Below are positions 54,078-62,149 of a DNA stretch of 64,000 nt, one piece after another. The position numbers were made by a program, and so were the translations under genes. The notes below the pieces were generated by a model that saw only the letters and a program-made list of their open reading frames with translations, was not told the DNA's origin and searched no databases. This stretch comes from Zelonia costaricensis (taxonomy: Eukaryota > Euglenozoa > Kinetoplastea > Trypanosomatida > Trypanosomatidae), in the NCBI GenBank assembly GCA_030849075.1, contig JASAOO010003488.1:1-64000 (forward strand), written 5' to 3'. The number at the start of each line of letters is the position of its first letter. Position 1 is the first letter of the stretch.

Positions 54078-54638
54078 TTATGAAAGGCGTACGTGTTGTC
54101 GCCGGAATGCGTCACGGGCCAGCCACGCTACATACTCTGTCTCATCCTGCGGCCGGTCTGTATCGTCGATTATGTCAGACCCTTGGTACTTGTTGAGGGA
54201 GGCCGCTTCTGTTTTCTCCCACATGCCCGCAATCGATAGCTGATGCCCCTCTTCGCCGCGGCCGGCCGGCAGGGTGGCCTGTGGCTGAGCTGTTTTATCC
54301 CGCAGCACCTCATCACGACCGAGGCGCGATGCAGCGCCACGGCTCGCGGAAGCAGGCGTCTGGGTTAGAGTGGAGGTTGGGCACCGTTTGGCTGTCACAA
54401 AGGCGATGTCCAACGCAAACTCGTCCTCGGCGTCGCCAGTTGGCCTTGCAGCGCGTGTGATTTTTGCCCCTGGTGACCGGGGCAGCAATCCGGCATCAGT
54501 GCTGAGCTCGCCGCTGTGACGGTGCGTAGCAGCCTGGGAGGTGGTGAGCGGCGACGTCGACGGAAGCCCGAGCTCCTCTTCCTCCTCTTCCTCAAGAGCC
54601 GCGTCCTGCAACGGGTGCAGATGAGTGCCGTCCGACAT
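54078..54638 (-). CDS. hypothetical acidic protein (186 residues)
   Basis: A 186-residue frame without a recognised domain. It has an acidic run (EEEEEEELG at 16-24), a long Ser/Thr/Ala-rich disordered middle and a C-terminal segment that looks more conserved (LSIAGMWEKTEAASLNKYQG, then RPQDETEYVAWLARDAFRRQ). No membrane segment or cysteine motif is seen. It has an ATG start, a clean stop and a position in line with the other genes. Codon bias is weaker than in the long genes. It is probably a real small protein, but this rests mainly on position and the C-terminal segment. Confidence 0.5.
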   Translation of the reverse strand: MSDGTHLHPLQDAALEEEEEEELGLPSTSPLTTSQAATHRHSGELSTDAGLLPRSPGAKITRAARPTGDAEDEFALDIAFVTAKRCPTSTLTQTPASASRGAASRLGRDEVLRDKTAQPQATLPAGRGEEGHQLSIAGMWEKTEAASLNKYQGSDIIDDTDRPQDETEYVAWLARDAFRRQHVRLS

Positions 54639-55495
54639 ATTAATGTGCGTGTGTGGTCAGGGCGGTTACAGAGCTTCCTTCAAAGTGCGAGGCTGATGTC
54701 TGCAACCTCAGCTGATGGGCTAGCAACACCGCACGTGCCGTCGTCCGGTGAAGGAGCGCCGACGTGGCAGTTGGCACTGAAACACGATAGAGCAGAAGGC
54801 AGGAACGAAGCGTAGAACATGAAGATGACCAACTACGAGAGCAGCAGGGCGGGCGCTTCTCCACGCCGCGATGCGCCAGGCTGCCAGAATGCTGCAGAGC
54901 TCATCCGCACCTTTGCCAAGTGTGCAGCTTGCGCGCCTGCACTGCATGGGACTGCAGCCCCGACGCCAAAACACCCACACACGTATCCGTGAACCAAGTG
55001 GATTTGAACACCGAGACGCAGTCAGTCGCCTGCGCTTCGCCGGCGATTTCCTTGCTTTTCGTGTTGCGTATTCGGAATTTCAGTGCGTGCGAGGCACACG
55101 AATTGCATACTGAAGGGCGGGAGCGCCGCCCTACCACCGGAGCGAGTCGACACGATAGCACAGGGAAAAAGAAAAGCTACCTCAGCGGACAGCTGGAAAG
55201 ACAACAAAATACGAGTGGAAAGAGTGTGAGTTGTGGACTGGGGCCCAAACACAGTGAAAGAACGAAAACACGTTTTCAGGTCAGGGAGGCGGCTGAAGAA
55301 AGACGGAGGAGGCCACGCTGGTGAACAGGGGGAGAGAGGAAGGGATCGAGGCGCCGCTGAGGCGTCGAAGTCGCCATGTGAGCTCGCCTCCTCGTTGGCC
55401 ACGTTAGAGGCGATGCAGCACATCCACTGTCACTCCCTGTTACGGGCCCCAATGGCGCTGTCTACGAGAGTCAAGCCGCAACGTTCCCCCTCCGA
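54639..55495. other. intergenic region between SDR and small hypothetical genes
   Basis: No gene is supported in about 860 nt. No long repeats; composition is closer to balanced than in other gaps. Confidence 0.6.
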
Positions 55496-56260
55496 TTACC
55501 ACGGCAGCTTCTGCCCGCGGTGGTAGAAGCCGCCAGTCGGGCCATCCTCCGGCAGTGTGGCGAGCTGCACGCTTGTCTCAGCGCCCTCGTACGGCGTGAA
55601 GTGCGCCTCGGTAGTGTTAAAGCACATGTCGGTCTGCACGTAGCCGGGGTAGCAGCAGTTCACCTTCGCCGCGGCAGCGCTGCCGCCCGCCTCCTCCGGG
55701 TACTTCTCGAGGTACTTGGCGAGGTTGTGCGCGTACATGTTCACAGACGACTTCGTGCACTTGTAGGCTGTCAAGTTAGGGTGAGCGTACTTGTTCTGCG
55801 GGCGGTCCACCGTCTCGTGCGTGCCCAGCGGCGTGGACACGAATACCACGCGCGGCGCCTCCGACGAGCGGAGCATCAACGGCAGGAAAGTGTTTGTTAT
55901 GTCCACCGTGGCAAAAAAGTTAATCTCATACTCGTCGCGCATGCGCTGAATGTCGATCGGGAATACGCGGTTGTCAAAGTCCATCACCGCCGCGTTGTTG
56001 ATGAGCACATCGAGACGCTTGTAGTCCACCTCCACCTTCTTCACGGCAGCCTCGACGGACGCATGCTCCGTCGGCGTCATCAGGAGGAGGTCAACATCCA
56101 GCTTGTCGGCGCGCAGCGTGCTGACAGCTTCCTCGCCTCGCTTCTGATCGCGGGCGCAGAGCAGCACCTTGAAGCCCAGCTCACCAAGACGGCGAGCCGT
56201 GGCGAAGCCGATGCCACGGTTGGCACCCGTCACGAGAGCAACTTTCTGCGGAGCCGACAT
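55496..56260 (-). CDS. short-chain dehydrogenase/reductase, carbonyl reductase-like (copy 1)
   Basis: A 254-residue classical SDR. It has the cofactor loop TGANRGIG (10-17), CARDQKRG, which favours NADPH through its arginine, LDVLINNAAV with the NNA motif, the catalytic serine in VVFVSTPLG, and the Y-x3-K pair in AYKCTKSSVNMYA. The end reads GAETSVQLATLPEDGPTGGF and then YHRGQKLPW, as in animal carbonyl reductases (CBR1, SDR21C class) and plant-like relatives. It should reduce a carbonyl with NADPH; the natural substrate is unknown. The start MSAPQKVALVTG at 56260 is the family start; upstream in-frame codons to 56542 have no similarity. The next gene upstream (56867-57577) is a diverged tandem copy. 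Confidence 0.9.
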   Translation of the reverse strand: MSAPQKVALVTGANRGIGFATARRLGELGFKVLLCARDQKRGEEAVSTLRADKLDVDLLLMTPTEHASVEAAVKKVEVDYKRLDVLINNAAVMDFDNRVFPIDIQRMRDEYEINFFATVDITNTFLPLMLRSSEAPRVVFVSTPLGTHETVDRPQNKYAHPNLTAYKCTKSSVNMYAHNLAKYLEKYPEEAGGSAAAAKVNCCYPGYVQTDMCFNTTEAHFTPYEGAETSVQLATLPEDGPTGGFYHRGQKLPW

Positions 56261-56866
56261 GGTAGAGTGTGAGAAATACTTTAGGGAAGGGTCGTTCTGG
56301 GAAAGGAAGCGCTGGTCGGTGGTGTGAGAAGAGGGCTCGAGCTCTACGTTTGCGCACACGCGTGCGGTGCTCGCAGACGCAGGCAGCACGAAAGAGGGGG
56401 GAAAGAGAGGATCGAAACTGTTGGGGGCATGCTGCCAGTCGTCGACGAGCGCACTCGGCTGTCTGCCAAAAGCGGAAACAGAGCGTCGACATGCTTGTCG
56501 CGGTGCCTTGCTCGTCATCAGTCCCCCGTGGAGGGCGACCACTGGGCACGTTGCCGTTCACAAGAGCCTATTCAGATGAGTCGGGTGAGGGAAAGGGCTG
56601 CGCAGGTAGGAGACCGAGGAGCCAGCCATACCAACTAGCTGCTGCAGAATAACGGAAACAAAGAAAGCGAAGGGGCTGCGCTTCACAAGAGCCGCGGAGG
56701 CAGAGAGAGGAGGAGACATAACAGCGCTTGTATGTGCGCTTTCGTTCCGTCCACACCGTGCCAAGGCTGGAGCTCTCCGTGCAGGCGTATGCCCATAATA
56801 GTGAACGTAAAAAAGAGAGCGGACAGCGAATAAAGGGCCTGTGACGACAAGTCAGCTGCGCTTGCA
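56261..56866. other. spacer between the two tandem SDR genes
   Basis: A 606-nt spacer with no gene. It should hold the polyadenylation site of the upstream copy and the splice acceptor of the downstream copy. Confidence 0.65.
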
Positions 56867-57577
56867 CTACCACGGCATAGTCTCCTTCTTGTGGAAGAAA
56901 CCGCCAGTCGGGCCATCGGCGGGCAACGTCGCAAGGTACACGCTCGTCTCCGCGCCCTCCGTAATCCCCAGCGGTGCATCGTCCCCGCCCATGTCGGTCT
57001 TCACCCAACCCGGGTGAGCGCAGTTCACCTTCACGTTCGTGTCCTTCAGTGCGGCGCCGAGGTTGGCCGTGTACATGTTCAGCGCCGCCTTGGAGCAGTT
57101 GTATGGCGTGCACATACCATATTCGCTCGCAAGAGTGCAACTTCCCATGATGGAGCTGAGGTTGACAATTCGGCCAGCGGGCGACTTCTTCAGCAGCTCC
57201 AAGAAATGGTTCGTCACGATCGCCACGCCGATCACGTTCACCTGGTAGCACTTCAGCATCTCCGCGACATCAACCTTCGTGACTGCGCCGTCGCGGCCGC
57301 TGCTGACACCCGCGTTGTTGATGAGGGCGTCGAGGACACCGTCCACCTTCTTCGACACCTCGGAAACGGCGTGCGAGACAGAGGCCTCGTCCGTCGTGTC
57401 CATGAGCACGTAGTCCGCCGTCACGCCGTTCGCCGCAAGGTTCTCAACAGCGCTCTTCGCCAGCTCCTCGCTGCGGCAGCTGATTATGACCTTGTAGCCC
57501 AGCTTGCCCATCTGAAGCGCCGTCTCGAGGCCAAGGCCGCGGTTTCCGCCGGTGATGAGCACAGTCTTCATTGTCAT
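56867..57577 (-). CDS. short-chain dehydrogenase/reductase, carbonyl reductase-like (copy 2)
   Basis: A 236-residue classical SDR. Motifs are TGGNRGLG (9-16), SCRSEELAKSAVE after the second strand, LDALINNAGV, the catalytic serine in IVNLSSIMG, and Y-x3-K in PYNCSKAALNMYT. The end GAETSVYLATLPADGPTGGF followed by FHKKETMPW is closely similar to that of copy 1. The rest differs more, including the cofactor-site loop, so cofactor preference and substrate may differ. The ATG at 57577 (MTMKTVLITGG) was chosen; a second in-frame ATG at 57571 is equally possible. In-frame codons upstream to 57673 are not SDR-like. Confidence 0.9.
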   Translation of the reverse strand: MTMKTVLITGGNRGLGLETALQMGKLGYKVIISCRSEELAKSAVENLAANGVTADYVLMDTTDEASVSHAVSEVSKKVDGVLDALINNAGVSSGRDGAVTKVDVAEMLKCYQVNVIGVAIVTNHFLELLKKSPAGRIVNLSSIMGSCTLASEYGMCTPYNCSKAALNMYTANLGAALKDTNVKVNCAHPGWVKTDMGGDDAPLGITEGAETSVYLATLPADGPTGGFFHKKETMPW

Positions 57578-58178
57578 GAGCACGAAGCGACGAAAACGTG
57601 AATTCGGTATGGCGAGCTGCGCTGAGTAACAAAACGCACTAGAAAGTGGGTTGCTTGTATACTGGCGAAGCAAGGGGTGTGTGAGAAGGGTGTAGGTCAG
57701 GAAGCTGAGGTGGGCAACGCGGATTTAGAGAAGGAACGCAGGCAAGGGCGCGGAAGTGGAGTGCAGATGTCAGGCAGGGGGGCTTTCGAGCTGTCGAGCT
57801 CTGTGGAGGTAGCAACTCCAGAGAGGCTCACTCAGAAAGCACTTTGTTTCAACACCGCAACGATGTTGCCGCGATTTACATCACTCAGAGGTGTCGTTGC
57901 TGTGAATCCCCAGTTCATGAAGCTAGCCCACCGGAGGCGGATACGTGTGGCGTGCAAGCACTTTCGAACTCGTCTGTCTTAATAGAAAACCTGTCGCCTA
58001 GGACAACAACGGGGTCAAATAGAAGATATGCGCAAAGAAGCCCATCACGCGCACACCGCCGCAGATGACACATGGAAAAAGCGCCGGCCGCAAAACGCAG
58101 ACACACAGCAGCCACCAAGATCGAGACGGAGAAGATGGGGCGAGCTGAGAAGACGAGTGACGGTTCTTTAGGAGCCGC
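57578..58178. other. intergenic region upstream of SDR copy 2
   Basis: No gene is seen in 600 nt. No long simple repeat and no RNA gene recognised. Confidence 0.65.
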
Positions 58179-58838
58179 TCACAAATCGTCGCGCGCGTCG
58201 ATGATGTCATACATGGGGTTTGTGTTCTCAATACCTACGTTCGTGGTCCACATCTTCAAGTCCGCGCCGGACGCGCCGTCCATGGAGCTCATCACAGAGC
58301 CGAGAGACTGGCACTTCTCCTGGGACGCGGGCGAGGCAAGGCAGTGATCCGCGATCCGCTGAAAGAGGTGCGAGCCGGCCTCAAAGTAGACGTCCTTGAA
58401 GGATGTCTTCAGCAAATGCTGCGGCGTCTTCTTCAGCTGGTTGGCCACGCGCCGTCCGTGCTGCATGAGGTACGAGTCTGCGGCAGCCTGGATGGTGCCG
58501 CAGACCGAGGCAAACGGCTCAGCCGCGGGGTCGTTGCCACGCCGAGTCACAGCCTTCTGGCACTCACTCTTGGCAACCTCCGCCCACGCGGCCCAAAACG
58601 TCTTGTCAGGAATGTCGCGCTTCTTCGCGCTGCCCGCCGGGTTCGTGTCGCGGTGCTGGTAAGCCATGCGGACAAAATCATTCTTCTCCTGGCACCCAGC
58701 ACACTCCAGCCCTCGGTCCGACAGAAAGGTGCGGAGATCTTTGACCTTCATCTTTCGAAAATCCGCCTCGGTCATGCCAGCCGACACCAAAGTGACAGCC
58801 AGCACGACAATCAAGAAAGCAGCAAATCGAAGACGCAT
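58179..58838 (-). CDS. secreted/ER-luminal SAP-domain protein, ARMET/MANF C-domain-like
   Basis: A 219-residue protein with a clear signal peptide (LRFAAFLIVVLAVTLVSA, 3-20). Just after it comes a SAP-like helix-turn-helix (about 23-62: FRKMKVKDLRTFLSDRGLE, CAGCQEKNDFVRMAYQHRD) containing a CxxC pair (Cys46, Cys49), as in the C-terminal domain of MANF/ARMET. The remaining 140 residues are helical with four more cysteines (93, 113, 166, 176) and no recognised fold. The C-terminus ends DDL, similar to the MDDL-type ER retention ends used by trypanosomatid luminal proteins such as BiP, so an ER-luminal role in protein folding or stress is likely but inferred. The ATG at 58838 starts the signal peptide; in-frame codons upstream to 58967 would bury it. 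Confidence 0.82.
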   Translation of the reverse strand: MRLRFAAFLIVVLAVTLVSAGMTEADFRKMKVKDLRTFLSDRGLECAGCQEKNDFVRMAYQHRDTNPAGSAKKRDIPDKTFWAAWAEVAKSECQKAVTRRGNDPAAEPFASVCGTIQAAADSYLMQHGRRVANQLKKTPQHLLKTSFKDVYFEAGSHLFQRIADHCLASPASQEKCQSLGSVMSSMDGASGADLKMWTTNVGIENTNPMYDIIDARDDL

Positions 58839-59328
58839 TTTTTTTTTCCGTATGTGTGTATATGCGGTAGATAGAGAAGTGTTTATGAGCGGCTGATGAC
58901 TGCACAAGTGCGTGCGGTGCAAAAGAGCGAGCGTAGGCGATCGTAGAAGAAGAGCACTCCCACACACCTTGCCAAGTGTTCAAGAATTTCAAGTTGTCGA
59001 GTAAGCGACGCGCTTCGTCAGCCAATGTGCACCGTTCTCTTCGCAAACAGGCCGCGAATTACTGCACCATCGCAGAGATTCCCAGCAGTCTCGTTCAAAC
59101 ACGAAAAAAGCCACTACCGGTTCCCGGATGTTCAGCTCTTCAAACTAACGTCCTCCTCACGCGTCGCATTTTATGATGTAACCGGTACGCCCAGTTGCTT
59201 TTCTTTTTTGCTCTTCAGCTTATTCGGAGCTTTAGGCACCTCTTACACACCAAAAAAAAGCCACTTCGGTTGATGTGATGACTCACCGTTACAAGCTGCG
59301 GTCAGCTTTATCGCAACAGAGAGTCATC
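58839..59328. other. intergenic region between helicase and ARMET-like genes
   Basis: No gene is supported in 490 nt. A T run (58838-58847) abuts the ARMET-like start on the plus strand, that is, A-rich directly before the ATG. Confidence 0.65.
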
Positions 59329-61446
59329 TTAGTTCTCGTCCCCTGGGGAACGCGTCCTCTTCGAGCCGCGGCCCTTTTCCTTTGATTGGCGCCTGTAAAT
59401 GTCGTCGAAGACTTGCTTTGTCACGCCTTCGAATTCGTCCTGCGCGAAGTACGACGAGTTCGCCTCCAGAAGCCAGTCTTCTGACACGGCGGTCACAGTA
59501 CGGATGTAGGTGTTGCTGGTGAGGACAAGCTCATTAAAAACGACAAATTTAGGACGGCGGTTCAGGTAGGTGGACGGGAACAGGAGGCACTTGACGTCGT
59601 CCTTGAGCGTCAGAAACTGGTGCTTTGTCGGGAGCGAGAGCGCCACTTTCGTGAAAAAGCCCTTGACGATGGCCCGCCGCAGCTCGTTCGCAAACTCCAA
59701 TTCAGCTGGGCAGTCGTCGCCCTTGACACTGCGCTGCATCGCAGTGTAGGTACTCGCGACCGCGAGCCCGAGGCGGCGCATGATACCAACCAACTGCCGG
59801 TAGATATTCACTGCCTGCTTCATGACTCGCGGATTGATGTAGTTTTCCGTGCACCACGATGAGCTCTGACCACTCGCCTCGTAGAACGCATTGAAGACGT
59901 TCAGGTAAGCGAGGTGGTCGCCAGTGGGATGGTAAAACTGCTCTCGGCACCGCATCGCCCGGCCACGTTGGTCATTCGACGGGGTGATAAATGGATTCTG
60001 GACCGACAACATGGCGCAGATGCGTGCTATATCCTCCGAGCACCCGTACTCTGGACTGTGGTAAAGCATGGACGCCATTTCTGGATCAACGGGGAATTCC
60101 GACATCAGATTGCCGTCCTCGGTGAGGTTGCCGTCGTCGTCCAGAGCGCCGAGGTAGTTCAGAAGCTCCAACGCGCGCATCAGAGTCTCCGGCGCTGGCG
60201 GCTCCACAAAGTCAAAATTCACCAAATCCTCGATGCCCATCTTCTTCATGTGCAACACTATGCTGCCGAGGTTGCAGCGAAGGATTTCCGGGTACGTGTT
60301 AGGCTGCAGCGCGGTTTGAAACGACTTTGCCGTGTAAAGGCGGAAGCACTTGCCTGGTCGTGTGCGGCCAGCGCGGCCGCAGCGCTGCCGCGCGCTTGCT
60401 TGGCTGATGGGCGTGACAAGCAGCGACTCGACGCGGAGCTTTGGGTTAAAGACCTTCTGCTTCGAAAAACCACAGTCGATGACGAAAACAACACCGTCGA
60501 TTGTTAGCGACGTCTCTGCAACGTTGGTTGCCACCACGATCTTGCGCGTTCCCTCCGGGACCGTTTGAAATACTCTGCGCTGCTGTGATGGGGGCAAAGC
60601 CGAATACAAGGGCAAAACCGCCACCGGGCCGTGGTGGCAATTTGCGCTGCTGTGCTCAGCCATCCGAATGCCGTTTTGCAATCGATCCACCGTAGTCTCG
60701 ATTTCGTCCTCGCCGGTGAGGAAAATCAGTATGTCGCCGTCGCCTTCATAAAGGTGGATTTGCGTCGCCGTGCGAATTGCCGCCTCGACGTAGTTTGCCT
60801 CTGGAGCTTTGGAGTTGTACACCTCCACGCCGTACATCCGGCCAGAGATGTGCACAAGCGGTGCCTGCGGAAAGTACTCCTGGAAACGCTTTTCCTCGAG
60901 CGTGGCCGACATCACGACAATTCGAAGGTCAGGCCGTTTTGGCAACAGCTCCTTGACGGTACCAATCAAAATGTCTGTCGACACCGTGCGCTCGTGCGCC
61001 TCGTCGAGGACGATGACACTGTAGCGGCTCAAAAGCGGGTCGCTCATCGCCTCCCGCAGCAGCATACCATCTGTAAGGTACTTCAGGCGCGTTTTCTCGG
61101 AGCTGTTATCATCGAAACGGATAGAGTAGCCGACTTCCTGGCCAAGTTCCACATCCATTTCCTCGGCAACACGCTCACTCACGCTGGTTGCAGCCACCCG
61201 GCGCGGCTGAGTGCACGCAACGCCGCGCTCCGGGTTGAGTTCGAGAATGTACTGCGGCACCTGTGTTGTCTTTCCACTTCCTGTTTCTCCAACCAGGAGC
61301 AGCGTTTGGTACTGGCTAACAAGCTTCTGAATGCGCGACTTGGCGGCAAAAATTGGAAGCCGCTCCCGTCCCTTCAAGAGGCTGTAGTAGCGGGAGCTGT
61401 ACGGCTTGCCCGTGAAAGGGCTGCGGCTACTGTCAGAACGCTCCAT
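59329..61446 (-). CDS. PRP43: DEAH-box RNA helicase, Prp43/DHX15-like
   Basis: A 705-residue DEAH helicase. Motifs: I GETGSGKT (53-60), Ia TQPRRVAA (79-86), II DEAH (148-151), III SAT (180-182), LTGEDEIE (motif IV region), V TNVAETSLTIDG and VI QRCGRAGR. They are followed by the winged-helix, ratchet and OB-fold regions typical of DEAH/RHA enzymes. The OB part includes FTKVALSLPTKHQFLTL and ends in a basic tail (KEKGRGSKRTRSPGDEN). Prp43/DHX15 releases spliceosomes and acts in ribosome assembly; the compact size and short N-terminus fit it better than Prp2, Prp16 or Prp22, but this is an inference. The ATG at 61446 was chosen because a splice acceptor lies 20 nt upstream; an ATG at 61641 would add 65 unrelated residues. 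Confidence 0.93.
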   Translation of the reverse strand: MERSDSSRSPFTGKPYSSRYYSLLKGRERLPIFAAKSRIQKLVSQYQTLLLVGETGSGKTTQVPQYILELNPERGVACTQPRRVAATSVSERVAEEMDVELGQEVGYSIRFDDNSSEKTRLKYLTDGMLLREAMSDPLLSRYSVIVLDEAHERTVSTDILIGTVKELLPKRPDLRIVVMSATLEEKRFQEYFPQAPLVHISGRMYGVEVYNSKAPEANYVEAAIRTATQIHLYEGDGDILIFLTGEDEIETTVDRLQNGIRMAEHSSANCHHGPVAVLPLYSALPPSQQRRVFQTVPEGTRKIVVATNVAETSLTIDGVVFVIDCGFSKQKVFNPKLRVESLLVTPISQASARQRCGRAGRTRPGKCFRLYTAKSFQTALQPNTYPEILRCNLGSIVLHMKKMGIEDLVNFDFVEPPAPETLMRALELLNYLGALDDDGNLTEDGNLMSEFPVDPEMASMLYHSPEYGCSEDIARICAMLSVQNPFITPSNDQRGRAMRCREQFYHPTGDHLAYLNVFNAFYEASGQSSSWCTENYINPRVMKQAVNIYRQLVGIMRRLGLAVASTYTAMQRSVKGDDCPAELEFANELRRAIVKGFFTKVALSLPTKHQFLTLKDDVKCLLFPSTYLNRRPKFVVFNELVLTSNTYIRTVTAVSEDWLLEANSSYFAQDEFEGVTKQVFDDIYRRQSKEKGRGSKRTRSPGDEN

Positions 61447-62149
61447 TTGTAAATTGCTTTTATCCGCTGCACGAGGGTGGTTTGAGAAGAGAGATAATTG
61501 GGAGAAGGTGAGGCTGGTAAAGATCGGGCACCTTAACATACACCGCCACGAGTGACCCCGGCAACCGCACTCACGCGTAATGCTTGAAAAACTGGCAACG
61601 TGCTCACTTTCAGGTGCCGAAGGGAAAAAGCCCGGCCTCACTTAATCGCACAGCGGAGCACGCACTTCATTGCGCGCGCCCCACCTCGAATCCGTAAGGG
61701 CGCTTTTCGTTCGTGGTCCGAAACTACCTATTCTTTTTCATTTGCGACGAAGCCATCAGCGTGTCCTCCGCCTCGTGCCGAGAGGCGCCATACAAACACC
61801 ATGCAATCGCCAAGCTGAGGCCCTCTCAGTCGCCCATAAAAGACAGCTTTCAGTCACCCGCTTGCAGAGACGCAACAGCAGCCCTGGGCACCGAGTAAGA
61901 TGTACATTCGCCTTCGCGTTCAGTTTCACCAGCATCTCCGGAATGGGCATCGCTCACCCCATGGCCCCCCTAGGAACACGCACGCGCCGGCGAGCCCCAA
62001 CACCTGACCTCTCCCCCCCCTGCCCCCGACACTGGCGCCGCCCAGAAGGAAAAGACGCCCCGACAAAACAGTTTTTCCCTCGCCCTTTGTCCCTAACCCC
62101 CTGCCGCTTCCCTAGGAAGCCTTCAGCGCGACGGATAGCAGCGGGGCCC
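61447..62149. other. intergenic region upstream of the helicase
   Basis: Apart from the splice signal no feature is supported. From about 61960 the sequence becomes C-rich on the plus strand and merges into the retroposon-like stretch. Confidence 0.55.
61467..61506 (-). promoter_or_regulatory. candidate trans-splice acceptor of the helicase gene
   Basis: On the minus strand a tract beginning CTTCTCCCAATTATCTCTCT ends in CGTGCAG, with the AG at 61468-61467. It leaves a 20-nt 5' UTR and excludes the in-frame ATG at 61641 from the mRNA. Confidence 0.5.

Noticed and set aside
61447..61641. N-terminal extension of the helicase
   Set aside because: It lies upstream of a good splice acceptor and shows no DEAH-family similarity.
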